A DNA stretch of 64,000 nt from Candidatus Binatia bacterium (GCA_029243485.1 JAQWRY010000007.1:62001-126000), one strand, 5' to 3'; shown: positions 35,100-43,819, counted from the first letter of the stretch. Notes: a model not told the origin generated them from the sequence alone. Program-made: numbers and translations.

Positions 35100-36359
35100 T
35101 TAGGTCCCCTCGGTCCGCCCTGTGAGTCCCGCTTCCACCTCCCGGCGGACATCGTCGTCTGGGTCCCTCCGCGCCGCCTCGAGGGCTCTGCCCACGGATG
35201 TTCCCGCGACGTCGCGGAGAGCGGCGAGGGCGCCCGCGGCATGGACCCGGACCAGAGGTGCGTCGTGGGTGGCGAGGGCGGCAGCGAGCGGTGGAACGGC
35301 ACCGGGGTTCCGGGTGTTTCCGAGAACGACCGCCGCGTTGCGCGCGAGCCCGATACGACCCGCGCGGCGAACCGCGCTCCCGCCATAGAGGGCCTCGAAT
35401 CCGCCGTTGTCGAGCCCGAGCAGGTCTGCCAGTCGGGGGGCGAGCACGTCTCGGGGTACCGAAACCGCGTCGTCGTTCCACGGGCAGACCATCTGGCAGA
35501 TGTCGCACCCGAACACCCAGGGGCCGAGCCCGGACCGCAGCTCCCGCGGGAGGACCCCCCGATGCTCGATCGTGAGGTACGAGATGCATCGCCTCGGCTC
35601 CAGTCGGAACCCGGGCTCGATCGCGTCCGTCGGACAGGCGTCGATGCATCGCGTGCAGGTGCCGCATCGGTCGGCGACGGGGGGGTCGGGCTCCAGCGCG
35701 GCCTCGATTAGGAGCTCGCCTAGGAACGCGTAGGACCCGCGTGACTCACTCAACGTGAGCGTGTGTTTCCCGGTCCATCCGACGCCGGCTCGCGCGGCCC
35801 ACTCGTGCTCGAAGACGGCGCCGGTGTCGACGAACGCCTTTACCTGCGTGCCCGGGAACGCATCGCGCACGGCTTCCGCCCACCGCTCCAGCCGTTCCCC
35901 GATGACGTCGTGATAGTCGGGGCCGAGGACGTAGGCCGCGATCCGGCCTCGAAGCTCTTCGCGCCAATTCACGTCCGGCGGGGGCGGGGCCTCGTACGGG
36001 AAGAACGCGCTCACCATCGTGCGTGCCCATGGATACCGGGTGCGCGGGTCGAGGCGCGCCTTCTTGTGATGCAGGAGGAACCGCATGTCGCCTGCGCGGC
36101 CGTCGTGGAGCCACTGCTCGTAGAACGCCTCGCGATCCAGCGGTTCGATCCGGGTGGCGCGCATATCGAGGAAGCCCAGGCGTTCTCCGGTTTCGACGAT
36201 CGAGCGCTTTTCTGCGGTGTGCTGCACCAGGGGAGCTTGGCGCGCCCGAGGCAGAGTGACAAGTCGCGGCAATCCGTTGCCGACCGTCACGGCGTCGTCG
36301 CCGGGGGGCGCAATGCGATGGCGGGAGGAACGAGGCGACCTGCGCGGGATCTGACTCAC
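35100..36359 (-). CDS. queG: Epoxyqueuosine reductase QueG
   Basis: Cobalamin- and Fe-S-dependent enzyme for the last step of queuosine synthesis in tRNA. Two [4Fe-4S] sites are seen: CGTCTRCIDACPTDAI and CDICQMVCPWN; family stretches VFEHEWAARAGVGWTGKHTLTLS and CISYLTIEHRGVLP are present. The C-terminal 80 residues are HEAT-like (VRVHAAGALAALRDV), which occurs in many QueG. The N terminus is uncertain: the first about 45 residues (from ATG 36359) have no family look, and a GTG at 36227 just precedes the conserved part (EKRSIVETGERLGFLD). The 3' end faces the pseudogene zone. Confidence 0.88.
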   Translation of the reverse strand: MSQIPRRSPRSSRHRIAPPGDDAVTVGNGLPRLVTLPRARQAPLVQHTAEKRSIVETGERLGFLDMRATRIEPLDREAFYEQWLHDGRAGDMRFLLHHKKARLDPRTRYPWARTMVSAFFPYEAPPPPDVNWREELRGRIAAYVLGPDYHDVIGERLERWAEAVRDAFPGTQVKAFVDTGAVFEHEWAARAGVGWTGKHTLTLSESRGSYAFLGELLIEAALEPDPPVADRCGTCTRCIDACPTDAIEPGFRLEPRRCISYLTIEHRGVLPRELRSGLGPWVFGCDICQMVCPWNDDAVSVPRDVLAPRLADLLGLDNGGFEALYGGSAVRRAGRIGLARNAAVVLGNTRNPGAVPPLAAALATHDAPLVRVHAAGALAALRDVAGTSVGRALEAARRDPDDDVRREVEAGLTGRTEGT

Positions 36360-36501
36360 CGCCGCACGGTTGGGCTCGGAACTGCGCGGTCGTCACTGCG
36401 TTTGCCCGGAGGTTTGAGAGCATTCGACACCGCTGCAATGGGTGTCGGCCCCCCGGTGTGCGCTCCGGCATGACCGTTGCTCTAGATCGTGTTCATCCTG
36501 T

Positions 36502-36521
36502 CCCCCGCACGGACGCGGGGG
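36502..36521 (+). other. Perfect 7-bp stem-loop upstream of the sigma-factor gene
   Basis: CCCCCGC (36502-36508) and GCGGGGG (36515-36521) pair around a 6-base loop, ending 22 bases before the sigma-factor ATG. There is no T-run, so it may affect translation or mRNA stability more than termination. Confidence 0.4.
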
Positions 36522-36543
36522 CTCATCGAATGAAGGGGCGAGC

Positions 36544-37380
36544 ATGATGCAAAGCGCTGCGAGATCGACCACGACGAACCGCCGACGAACGGAAAACGGT
36601 AGGCGAGCCCCTTCACGGCACCGCGGCGCCGGTGCCGCGCGCCCAACGGAGCTGCGGCCGCTGAGCGAGGGGGACGTCACGACGTACCTTCCGCTGGTCC
36701 GTCAGGTCGTGCAGCAAGTGCAGGCCGGGCTGCCCGCTTCGATCGAGTACGACGAGGTCATGAGTTGGGGCGTCGACGGACTGCTCGACGCGTCGAGAAA
36801 GTACGATGCGAGCAAGGGCACGCACTTCCAGACATACGCCCGCATCCGGATCCGCGGCGCGATCTTGGATCAGCTTCGATCGCTCGACTGGGTGTCGCGC
36901 ACGACGCGACAGAAGGCGAACCAGCTGCTGCGCAACGTACAGGAGCTCGAGCACTCTCTTGGCCGTCAAGCCTCGCACGACGAGTTGGCTGAATCGATGG
37001 GGATCCCCATCGCTCGCCTGCACCAGCTGATGAATGAAGTGGGGGACCTCTCGATGGTGTCCCTGGAGGATGTTGCGTTCGGTCGAAACAACGAAGGCGT
37101 CTCTTTCGAAGACTACATTGCGTCCTCCACGGGCGATCCCATGGCTGCGCTCCTCTCGCAGGAACGCGCCGGGGCTGTCGCGAAGGCGATCCAGCAGCTT
37201 CCCGAGAAGGAGCGCATGGTGATGCCGCTCTATTACAATAGCGAACTCACGATGAAGGAAGTGGGCGGGCGTCTCGGAATTACGGAGTCGCGGGTCTCGC
37301 AGCTCCACACCCAGGCGATCACGCGACTGCGGTCGATCCTCGCGGACTTCGCACGCGACGAGGCTCCCGCCGGCATTTGA
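36544..37380 (+). CDS. FliA/WhiG-type RNA polymerase sigma factor
   Basis: 278-residue alternative sigma factor of the sigma-28 group. Region 2 is seen as VDGLLDASRKYDASKGTHFQTYARIRIRGAILDQLRS with LDWVSRTTRQ (region 2.4/3), region 3 as HDELAESMGIPIARLHQL, and region 4 as LPEKERMVMPLYYNSELTMKEVGGRLGITESRVSQLHTQAITRL. An N-terminal 40 residues basic leader is additional. ATG 36544 follows AAGGGG; a second ATG is next to it. No flagellar or sporulation gene is near, so the regulon cannot be deduced. It has no visible anti-sigma partner beside it. Confidence 0.9.
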   Translation: MMQSAARSTTTNRRRTENGRRAPSRHRGAGAARPTELRPLSEGDVTTYLPLVRQVVQQVQAGLPASIEYDEVMSWGVDGLLDASRKYDASKGTHFQTYARIRIRGAILDQLRSLDWVSRTTRQKANQLLRNVQELEHSLGRQASHDELAESMGIPIARLHQLMNEVGDLSMVSLEDVAFGRNNEGVSFEDYIASSTGDPMAALLSQERAGAVAKAIQQLPEKERMVMPLYYNSELTMKEVGGRLGITESRVSQLHTQAITRLRSILADFARDEAPAGI

Positions 37381-37383
37381 GCG

Positions 37384-38043
37384 CTACGGCGTTCGCTCGG
37401 CGAGGCGCGCCTGCGCGCGCTGGTAGTCCTCGCGGTCGTTGACGTTCACGAAGCTCCGCCCCGCCGGGTCGAGGGTTCGGAGCGTCTCCTCGTCGATTCG
37501 TGCGACGCGAACCGCGTCGAGATCGCGTGTCGGACTTCCGCCGCCCGCTGCGAGCTGGGCCTGAAAGTGCCGTGACATGGTCGCGGTGCGGTACGCGGCG
37601 AGCAGCGGCTCCGGGCGCCCGTCGCGAACCGGCAGCACCACATCGAGGGCCCTGCCTGCTTGCGCGTGGGCGAGAAGCCCCTCGACGAGGTCTGGAGCCA
37701 GGAACGGGCTGTCACAGCCGGTGACGAACGCCCATTCCCCCCGGGCGGCCGCGAGGGCGGTCGCGAGGCCGCCGACCGGGCCTTGGTGCGCCTCGCGATC
37801 GCGCACCACGGTGACCGGAGTCGCGCCAGCGGCCGAAAGCGCCATTGAAAGCGAGGCGACGAAGTCAGGCGGGGCGTACTCCGCGGTCGCGACGGAGAGG
37901 ATCAGATCGTCGCAGTGCGGGCGGAGGGCGCGCGCGACGTGCGTCAGCAGCGCCTCGCCATCGAGCTCGAGCAGGGCCTTCGTCGTTCCCATGCGGCTCG
38001 AACGGCCGCCGGCGAGCAGGATCCCGGTGTGGGCCGGTGTCAC
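37384..38043 (-). CDS. mobA: Molybdenum cofactor guanylyltransferase MobA
   Basis: 219-residue nucleotidyltransferase that attaches GMP to molybdopterin cofactor, or a close relative. The signature GILLAGGRSSRMGTTKALLELDGEALL is at the N terminus (shown as LLAGGRSSRMG and KALLELDG), followed by VTGCDSPFLAPDLVEGL and RSFVNVNDREDY at the end. GTG 38043 overlaps the 5-FCL stop (GTGA), so the two are coupled. Other Mo-cofactor genes are not seen here. The NTP-transferase family also has MocA and sugar nucleotidyltransferases; MobA fits best. Confidence 0.87.
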   Translation of the reverse strand: MTPAHTGILLAGGRSSRMGTTKALLELDGEALLTHVARALRPHCDDLILSVATAEYAPPDFVASLSMALSAAGATPVTVVRDREAHQGPVGGLATALAAARGEWAFVTGCDSPFLAPDLVEGLLAHAQAGRALDVVLPVRDGRPEPLLAAYRTATMSRHFQAQLAAGGGSPTRDLDAVRVARIDEETLRTLDPAGRSFVNVNDREDYQRAQARLAERTP

Positions 38044-38663
38044 GAGCGGCGTCCCGAGGACGCGGCGTGCGCCTCGGGGCGGACGAGTCCACGCTCGGTC
38101 AACATCGCGTCGACCTCGGCATCGTGGGGCTCGGTGGGCAGTGCGGCGACGACGTGGTCGGCGTGACAGATCCCGAGGACCTGCCATCCGTGGTTGCGGA
38201 GGTGGTGGATCAGGCGATCGTAGGAGCCGCCGCCGCGCCCGAGGCGGTTCCCCTTGCGGTCGAGAGCGACGGCTGGGGTGATCAGCGTGGCGGGCAGGTC
38301 GATCTTGTCGAGAGCCACGGCATCGCCGGCGGGCTCGAGGAGGCCGCCGGGCCCGGACTCGAGCAGGCGCGAGCCCGGTTCGACGGCGATGAGTTCGAGC
38401 ATTCCGTCCTCACGGCACCGGGGGAGCAGGATCTGGGCTCCGGACCGGCGCAATCGGTCCATGAGGGGTGCGATGTCGAGTTCTCCGTCATTCGCGAGGT
38501 ACCCGACCACGCTGCGCGTCTGGGCGAGCGGGTCCGCTCCGGCATGGCGCGCCAGGGCGTCTGCCGCGCGAGTTTGTAGCTCGGGCGAGAACGCCCGCCG
38601 GGCCTTGCGCAGGTTGCTTCGAAGGCGCCGTTTCGTGGTCCGTGCGTCGTCTCCGGCTTCCAC
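38040..38663 (-). CDS. 5-formyltetrahydrofolate cyclo-ligase
   Basis: Converts 5-formyl-THF to 5,10-methenyl-THF with ATP, returning folate to the one-carbon pool. 207 residues with a basic N-terminal helix ([18 protein letters not shown]), [29 protein letters not shown] (the ATP/folate loop GRGGGSYDR) and [14 protein letters not shown] near the end. It starts 97 bases from the metK start on the other strand and is coupled to mobA. 6S RNA often lies next to this gene in other proteobacteria, but none is recognised here. Works with folD (47200) in the same pathway. Confidence 0.9.
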   Translation of the reverse strand: MEAGDDARTTKRRLRSNLRKARRAFSPELQTRAADALARHAGADPLAQTRSVVGYLANDGELDIAPLMDRLRRSGAQILLPRCREDGMLELIAVEPGSRLLESGPGGLLEPAGDAVALDKIDLPATLITPAVALDRKGNRLGRGGGSYDRLIHHLRNHGWQVLGICHADHVVAALPTEPHDAEVDAMLTERGLVRPEAHAASSGRRS

Positions 38664-38671
38664 AGGACACC

Positions 38672-38701
38672 TTGTACCGCCTTGGGCGGGGCTGTTACAG
38701 T
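38672..38701 (+). promoter_or_regulatory. Candidate promoter for metK
   Basis: TTGTAC (38672-38677) and TACAGT (38696-38701) with an 18-base spacer lie about 60 bases before the metK ATG. The match is moderate. I saw no S-adenosylmethionine riboswitch fold in the leader. Confidence 0.35.
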
Positions 38702-38759
38702 CCCTGTTTTACTCGCGGCGCCTATTTCGTTCGCCGCTAGCGCTTGGAGAAGTCCCCCG

Positions 38760-39929
38760 ATGGCCCCTAAGAATTTCTACTTCACCTCCGAGTCCGTCTC
38801 GGAGGGGCACCCCGACAAGATGTGTGACCAGATCTCCGACGCTGTGGTCGATGCGATCCTGGCTGAGGATCCTCGTGCCCGCATCGCCTGCGAGACCCTC
38901 GTCAAGACGGGAATGGTCGTCCTGGCGGGCGAAATCACCACCGACGCGAAGATCGACTACGCGCAGGTCGCCCGCGATGCCGTGAAGGAGATTGGGTACA
39001 CCTCCTCCGACATGGGCTTCGACGCCGACACGTGCGCCGTCCTCACCGCGATCGACCGCCAGTCCCCCGACATCAGTCAGGGTGTCTCGCGGGAGAGCGA
39101 CGAAGACCAGGGCGCGGGTGACCAGGGCCTCATGTTCGGCTTCGCGTGCGACGAGACGCCGGAGCTCATGCCGCTACCGATTTCGCTCTCGCACCGGCTG
39201 GTCAAGCACCTGGCTCAGGTCCGCAAGGAAGGCGTGTACTCGTTTCTTCGCCCGGACTCGAAGTCGCAGGTCACCGTCAAGTACGTCGACGGACGCCCTC
39301 AGGCCGTCACGAGCGTCGTCATTTCCACGCAGCACAGCGAGGACGTGTCGAACGAAGAGCTCCGCGAGGCTATGATCGAGGGCGTCATCAAGAAGGTCGT
39401 TCCGGCCGAGTTCTTGAGCGACGACACCGACTACCACATCAATCCGACAGGTCGTTTCGTCGTCGGTGGCCCGATGGGTGACTGTGGTCTCACCGGACGA
39501 AAGATCATCGTCGACACGTACGGCGGCTATGGACGTCACGGTGGCGGCGCGTTCTCCGGCAAGGACCCGTCCAAGGTCGATCGCAGCGCCGCGTACATGG
39601 CCCGCCATATGGCCAAGACGGTCGTCGCGGCAAAACTCGCGACCAAGTGCGAAGTGCAGATCGCCTACGCGATCGGCGTCGCGAAACCGATGTCGGTCCT
39701 CGTGGACACGTTCGATACGGGCGTCGTTTCGGACGAGCAGGTCTCCGACGCGCTCCTCGAAACGTTCGACCTGCGTCCCTACGGCATCATCAAGGCGCTC
39801 GACCTGCTCCGCCCGATCTACAAAAAGACGGCGGCCTACGGTCACTTCGGCCAGGCGCCCGAGGGCGGCTTCTTTACTTGGGAGAAGACCGACCAGGCGG
39901 ACGCGCTCGCCAAGCGCTGCGGCAAGTAA
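38760..39929 (+). CDS. metK: S-adenosylmethionine synthetase
   Basis: Makes S-adenosylmethionine from methionine and ATP. 389 residues with the N-terminal [24 protein letters not shown], the [13 protein letters not shown] signature and [19 protein letters not shown] at the P-loop-like site. ATG 38760 is picked because homology begins right after it (NFYFTSES); the frame is open 26 codons further upstream without a signal. Monocistronic by context; the following DNA holds two gene scraps on the other strand. Confidence 0.96.
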   Translation: MAPKNFYFTSESVSEGHPDKMCDQISDAVVDAILAEDPRARIACETLVKTGMVVLAGEITTDAKIDYAQVARDAVKEIGYTSSDMGFDADTCAVLTAIDRQSPDISQGVSRESDEDQGAGDQGLMFGFACDETPELMPLPISLSHRLVKHLAQVRKEGVYSFLRPDSKSQVTVKYVDGRPQAVTSVVISTQHSEDVSNEELREAMIEGVIKKVVPAEFLSDDTDYHINPTGRFVVGGPMGDCGLTGRKIIVDTYGGYGRHGGGAFSGKDPSKVDRSAAYMARHMAKTVVAAKLATKCEVQIAYAIGVAKPMSVLVDTFDTGVVSDEQVSDALLETFDLRPYGIIKALDLLRPIYKKTAAYGHFGQAPEGGFFTWEKTDQADALAKRCGK

Positions 39930-39936
39930 GCCGCGC

Positions 39937-40237
39937 CTACCGGCGGAGCGGAGGTCTCACAGAGGCCCCCGTTCCGCTGGGCGGTCGCGAAACGCCCGGG
40001 TGGTCGCGTAGCGAGAAGCGCCACGGTTTGGCCGCCCAGGCGCCGGCGTAGTCGATCCCGATTCGCGCAAACCGCACGATGTCCTCTCTCCCCATGGGAG
40101 AGAAGCGGCCGGCCTGCGCAACGAGCAGTTGGATCACTCCCCGGCGGAGATCGGTCCCGTTTCGGGTGCGGTCGATGCCGAGAGCCTTCGTAAGGTTCCC
40201 CGGTCCGCGGGCGAGGTGCGCCTGGGAACCGTTCCTG
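39937..40237 (-). pseudogene. 3-methyladenine DNA glycosylase (AAG/Mpg) C-terminal fragment
   Basis: The minus-strand translation reads AHLARGPGNLTKALGIDRTRNG, with TDLRRGVIQLLVAQAG, RIGIDYAGAWAAKPWRFSLR and HPGVSRP. RGPGNLTKALGI, the RIGI and WRF-x(n)-VSR blocks are the C-terminal half of the alkyladenine glycosylase family. The first half with the catalytic Glu and the intercalating Tyr is absent; just upstream another frame gives a beta-propeller piece. No start codon or ribosome-binding site fits. I call it a truncated, inactive gene. Confidence 0.8.
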
Positions 40238-40590
40238 AAGCCCGACGAAGGCCTCGGAAACCGCAGAGCCGCTCCCCAGGGGGAAGCCGAAGTTGGTGAA
40301 GAAGAGCTTTTTCACGTCGCGGTTCTCGCCGAATCCGACGGCGAGGCCCGAGGGGAAGTCGAGATCGCCTCGGGTCACGTAGGCTTCACGAGTCGCGCTG
40401 CTCGGCGATACGGTCCAGATCTCATTCCCGCCGGTCACGAACATGTCGCCTCGCTGGTCGAAGGCGATCCCGGTCGTCTTGTCGAATCCACTGGTTGGGA
40501 TGCGAATCAACCGGCCTTGCGACACCGCCAGGACCTGGGCTGCGTTGGGCGCGGCTGCGAAGATCTCGTTCTGCGGGCCCGGGAGGAGGG
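40238..40590 (-). pseudogene. Beta-propeller (SMP-30/NHL-like) fragment
   Basis: The translation PGPQNEIFAAAPNAAQVLAV, RLIRIPTSGFDKTTGIAFDQRGDMFVTGGN, EIWTVSPSS and DLDFPSGLAVGF resembles single blades of NHL or SMP-30-type beta-propellers (GIAFDQRGDMFVT, SGLAVG). It runs in another frame than the glycosylase piece and joins it near 40237. There is no signal peptide and no start; upstream it ends at the small ORF 40599-40805. Evidently a leftover of a rearrangement. Confidence 0.65.
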
Positions 40591-40598
40591 GAACTAAA

Positions 40599-40805
40599 CT
40601 AGTGGTGCAGGGCCTTGGCGGGAGCGGGCTGCAGGTTGCCGACCGCCTCGGCAAAGTGCCCGAATTCCTCGTCGCTCAGGTACAGGTCGAGCCCGTGGTC
40701 GAAGAACGAGATGCTCACATTTGCCGAGCCCTCATCGTCGACGAACCGGACGATGCGGAAGCAATCGCATTCGTAGAGGATGTCCTCGTCTTCTCGCTGC
40801 GTCAT
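40599..40805 (-). CDS. Small unrecognised acidic protein (68 aa)
   Basis: 68-residue soluble protein that I do not recognise. It starts MTQREDEDILYECDCFRIVR and has a beta-rich centre (NVSISFFDHGLDLYL) and a helical end (DEEFGHFAEAVGNL). GGGGAGA lies five bases before ATG 40805, which makes expression plausible. It has a CDC pair and is rich in Asp/Glu. It sits between the propeller fragment and an S4-domain gene on the same strand. Confidence 0.6.
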   Translation of the reverse strand: MTQREDEDILYECDCFRIVRFVDDEGSANVSISFFDHGLDLYLSDEEFGHFAEAVGNLQPAPAKALHH

Positions 40806-40893
40806 CGTGGTCTCCCCGGGGGGCCTCGGCCCGCCAGGTTCCTTCCTAGCCGGTGCCGCCGGGCAACGCCACAGGAGCCGGAGGGCCGCTCCG

Positions 40894-41262
40894 TCAGCGC
40901 CTCAGCCGCTCCATGCTCCGGCGGTCCCGCTTGCTGGGTCGACCGCTGCCGCGTTCTCTTTGGACGAGTGGAGCTTCCGCCCGCGGTTCGGGTGGAGGGC
41001 TCTTGTCCTCGTACAGGAGCTGGGCGTCCGGGGCGGGAAGACGGCGCTCTCCAAGCCCCAGTACGATCAGGTCGCGCAGGCCCCTGGGGCCCTGGATCCG
41101 GACCCGGTCACCGATCCGGACCGGGCGGTGTGCGCTCACCCGGCTGTCATTCACCGAGACCTTGCCCCCGGCGCAGGCTTGCTGAGAGAGCGTGCGGGTC
41201 TTGAAGACCCGCACCGCCAGGAGCCACCGGTCGACCCGGACGTTGTTGGCATGGTCCCCCAT
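40894..41262 (-). CDS. S4-domain RNA-binding protein, Hsp15 (HslR)-like
   Basis: Small RNA-binding protein resembling heat-shock protein Hsp15, which rescues 50S subunits with stalled peptidyl-tRNA. The S4 domain is at the N terminus: VRVDRWLLAVRVFKTRTLSQQACAGGKVSVND, followed by PVRIGDRVRI. The C terminus is basic (RGSGRPSKRDRRSMERLRR). ATG 41262 gives 122 residues; an upstream start at 41298 is possible but adds no homology. Neighbours are unrelated. Confidence 0.82.
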   Translation of the reverse strand: MGDHANNVRVDRWLLAVRVFKTRTLSQQACAGGKVSVNDSRVSAHRPVRIGDRVRIQGPRGLRDLIVLGLGERRLPAPDAQLLYEDKSPPPEPRAEAPLVQRERGSGRPSKRDRRSMERLRR

Positions 41263-41297
41263 CCTAGAATTCCTCACATGAAGGGCGCGATCCGGCA

Positions 41298-41867
41298 ATG
41301 CCCTGCGGCTGCGGGCCGGGCGTGAAGTCGCCCGCGCGTAGGGGTATCCCTCCGTGGATGGTGGCCCCGGCGAATGCCCCGTCTGCGACTTGTCGCGCCG
41401 GTGGGGAGGACGATCGCGAGTACATGGTCGGGCTCGCTGAGAGCACGTTCGTCGATCTCGGAGACTACCGCGCCATCATCGCGCAGTGGCTCGACGCTCC
41501 GCGTGTGCAGAGTGTGCTCGTTTTCGAGGCGGGTGTCCCGCGGGGATTCGCTCTGGTCGCGCAGCACCGTGGTCTCGGGTTCTTCCGGTCCTCGTGGGGC
41601 GAACTGGTCGCTATCACGCTCGAGCCTGGTGTCCGTGGCCGCGGCCTCGGCTCGCTTCTCCTTCGAGAAGCGGAGGACAAGGCGCGTACGTGGGCGGCAC
41701 AGGAGATGCGTCTGCACACCGCAGCCGAGAACACGGCTGCGCAGTCGTTCTTTGCGGCGGCGGGGTACGGCGTTCGCGAGGGGCGGGTGACGTACTACCC
41801 GAACGGCCAACCGGCGATCGAGTTCCGCCGCCTTCTGGACGGTCCCCCGGTCGAGCCCGGTCCCTAG
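41298..41867 (+). CDS. GNAT-family N-acetyltransferase
   Basis: Acetyl-CoA-dependent acetyltransferase of unknown substrate. The acetyl-CoA loop is visible as LEPGVRGRGLGSLLLREAEDKA, preceded by ELVAITLEPG, and followed by LHTAAENTAAQSFFAAAGYG and EGRVTYYPN. 189 residues from ATG 41298; a start at ATG 41358 would remove a 20-residue leader and also fits. Its last bases overlap the stop of the convergent CYTH gene by four bases. Confidence 0.82.
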   Translation: MPCGCGPGVKSPARRGIPPWMVAPANAPSATCRAGGEDDREYMVGLAESTFVDLGDYRAIIAQWLDAPRVQSVLVFEAGVPRGFALVAQHRGLGFFRSSWGELVAITLEPGVRGRGLGSLLLREAEDKARTWAAQEMRLHTAAENTAAQSFFAAAGYGVREGRVTYYPNGQPAIEFRRLLDGPPVEPGP

Positions 41868-42409
41868 CCTTCCTTCGCCAGCAGCAGCTCGAGGTAGCTC
41901 TCTGCGATCGGAGGGTGCTCGCCGACTTCGAGCCTGCGCGCGAGTTCCTCCAGTGACGTCCGTCCTTGTTCGACCGACGCTGTCGCGACCTCGATCTCGC
42001 AGAAGACTCCCAGCCCGTCGATGCGGTCGAGGCTGATCACGGCGCGCGGGGGCCCGTCGAGCACGTACTCGGTTCGATCTTTCACTACGCCCGCAACGGT
42101 CGTGAACCCGAGGCGCTCGAGGAAGGTCCGGGCCGTGTCCAGCTCGGTCCCGAGGGGAAATTCGATCTCCTCTCGGGTTTTTCGGGGTGGGTCGAGCTTC
42201 GGCCCCTTGTACGTGACCTTGAGTCCGCCGGCATCGAAGCGCAGGCGGAGCGCCTCGTCCGTCTGCGCGAAGTCGCGGCCCGGATGCGCGAAGTACAGAT
42301 CTCGCTGATCGAGGGAGGGCTGGGCGGAGGCGCCGAGCGTGGCGAGCCGGGTGTGCAGTGCCTCGGCCGTCGGTTCATCGATCTGGAGCTTGATCTCCGC
42401 TTCGAGCAT
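41864..42409 (-). CDS. CYTH-domain protein (class IV adenylate cyclase-like)
   Basis: 181-residue CYTH-fold protein, which binds triphosphates in a tunnel; members are class IV adenylate cyclases, thiamine triphosphatases or inorganic triphosphatases. The start MLEAEIKLQID carries the ExExK motif variant (EAEIK), and later LRLRFDAGGLKVTYKGPK, VKDRTEYVLDGPPRAVISLDRIDGLGVFCEIE fit CyaB-type proteins (seen as VISLDRIDGLGVFCEIE). Activity cannot be named. It follows the LeuD-like gene after 26 bases on the same strand. Confidence 0.82.
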   Translation of the reverse strand: MLEAEIKLQIDEPTAEALHTRLATLGASAQPSLDQRDLYFAHPGRDFAQTDEALRLRFDAGGLKVTYKGPKLDPPRKTREEIEFPLGTELDTARTFLERLGFTTVAGVVKDRTEYVLDGPPRAVISLDRIDGLGVFCEIEVATASVEQGRTSLEELARRLEVGEHPPIAESYLELLLAKEG

Positions 42410-42435
42410 CGGCGTTTCGTCTCCTCTCGCGTCGC

Positions 42436-42909
42436 TCAGACGAGCTCGCGGCGGTAGGTCTGCAGGATGTCGTCGTCGAGGTTCCTAATCGGATATCGGT
42501 TGCCCGAACTCATGTTCACGACGCGGGCACCTTCGAGGTCGACCCGCAGCGTTTCGCCGGTGTGGATGCCCATCGCCTCGTAGATCTCGATCACCGGTAG
42601 CCCCGCGGCCAGGGCGAGCCGCGCGAACGACGGGTCGAGAGTGGTGGCCAGCACGGCGGAAATCCCGGCTGCGCGAATCGCGCGGATCGGCCCCTCGTCG
42701 ACGGTATCGCTGCCGAAGCTCCCCGCGACCAGCATGTCGCCGACCTGGACCCGCGTCGGGAAGTCTGGGTCGATTGGGGTCATGAGAAGCGCCCCCGGCT
42801 CGGCCGCGGTGGCGGCTTTCGGCGGCGCGATGCAGTCCGCCGGGACTTCGAGTCCGAAGGCCCACACCCGTCCGGTCAGGATCGGACAGTAGGGGGTGTC
42901 GTCGCTCAT
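42436..42909 (-). CDS. LeuD-like swivel-domain protein lacking the active-site motif
   Basis: 157-residue protein aligned over its length with the small subunit of 3-isopropylmalate dehydratase: GRVWAFGLEVPADCIAPPKA at the start, DPDFPTRVQVGDMLVAGSFG, PIRAIRAAGISAVLATTLDP and LPVIEIYEAMGIHTGETLRVDLE. Where LeuD has GENFGCGSSREHA, this protein reads AGSFGSDTVDEG, so the substrate-binding Ser-Ser-Arg is lost. No large subunit is adjacent. It may be an altered enzyme or a non-catalytic relative. The start ATG 42909 fits the homology. Confidence 0.75.
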   Translation of the reverse strand: MSDDTPYCPILTGRVWAFGLEVPADCIAPPKAATAAEPGALLMTPIDPDFPTRVQVGDMLVAGSFGSDTVDEGPIRAIRAAGISAVLATTLDPSFARLALAAGLPVIEIYEAMGIHTGETLRVDLEGARVVNMSSGNRYPIRNLDDDILQTYRRELV

Positions 42910-42985
42910 GCGGAGTCTTTAGTATCTCGCCAGGAAAATTCCACGATGTCGCGGCCACGAGGCCGGCTCGCTATCCTTGGCTCGC

Positions 42986-43756
42986 ATGCACATCCTGGTC
43001 ACCAACGATGATGGCATCCTGGCCCCGGGGATCGCCGCCTTGGCCGAAGCGCTGCGTCCGCTGGGCGACGTCGACGTGGTCGCGCCCGAGTCCGTTCAGA
43101 GCGGCGCCGGGCACGCGATCACCTTCGATGCCCCGCTGATCTGTGAGCGGGTCTCGGTGGACGGGAGCTTCTTCGGTTGGAGTGTCGATGGCCGGCCGGC
43201 GGACTGCGTGAAGCTGGGCGTCCACGAGCTCTGCCGAAAGCGGCCGGACCTCGTCGTGTCGGGCATCAATGCCGGGGCCAACCGGGGCGTCGACGTCATC
43301 TATTCGGGCACGGTCGCGGGCGCGGTCGAGGCCGCGTTCATTGGAATTCCGTCCGTCGCGGTCTCGCTCGAGGCGTCCGGGGGATTCGACTTCGAACAGG
43401 CTGGCTCGATCGCACGGAAGGTGGTGGCCCGGGCACTCGAGATCGGCATCGATCCGGGTACCGTCCTGAACGTGAATATCCCGCGGCTGGACGAACGAGC
43501 GCCGCGGGGTGTGAGGGTCGTCCGGCAGAGCACGGCGCCGTGGACCGATACCTACGACCGCCGAGCCGATCCCCGCGGGCGCCCGTACTTCTGGCTCGGA
43601 GACGAGGGGGAGAGGGGGACCGGAGACCCGCCGGAGACCGATCTCTCGGCGTTGCGCGCGGGGTACGTGACCATCACACCACTGCAACACGACCTGACCG
43701 AGTACGAGCAATTGCGCCGCCTGGAGGGGGCCTGGCCGGTCGACGACCGGTCCTGA
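42986..43756 (+). CDS. surE: 5'-nucleotidase SurE
   Basis: Metal-dependent phosphatase acting on nucleoside monophosphates and polyphosphate. 256 residues with the N-terminal metal site MHILVTNDDGILAPGI, then SGAGHAITF, the SGINAGANRGVDVIYSGTVAGA signature and SYRVT-like end. ATG 42986 begins the homology; an in-frame TTG at 42977 is rejected. No ribosome-binding site is seen, so translation may be leaderless. In many proteobacteria surE is next to pcm and nlpD; here it leads into hisS. Confidence 0.93.
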   Translation: MHILVTNDDGILAPGIAALAEALRPLGDVDVVAPESVQSGAGHAITFDAPLICERVSVDGSFFGWSVDGRPADCVKLGVHELCRKRPDLVVSGINAGANRGVDVIYSGTVAGAVEAAFIGIPSVAVSLEASGGFDFEQAGSIARKVVARALEIGIDPGTVLNVNIPRLDERAPRGVRVVRQSTAPWTDTYDRRADPRGRPYFWLGDEGERGTGDPPETDLSALRAGYVTITPLQHDLTEYEQLRRLEGAWPVDDRS

Positions 43757-43819
43757 GCGACGGCAGTAGAGCCGTGCCGCGGTTGTGGTTCGCCCGCTGC
43801 ATGGTATCTCCGCGAAATC

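Noticed and set aside
38664-38759. SAM riboswitch before metK
   Set aside because: Leader is under 100 bases and I could not see a conserved fold of any SAM class.
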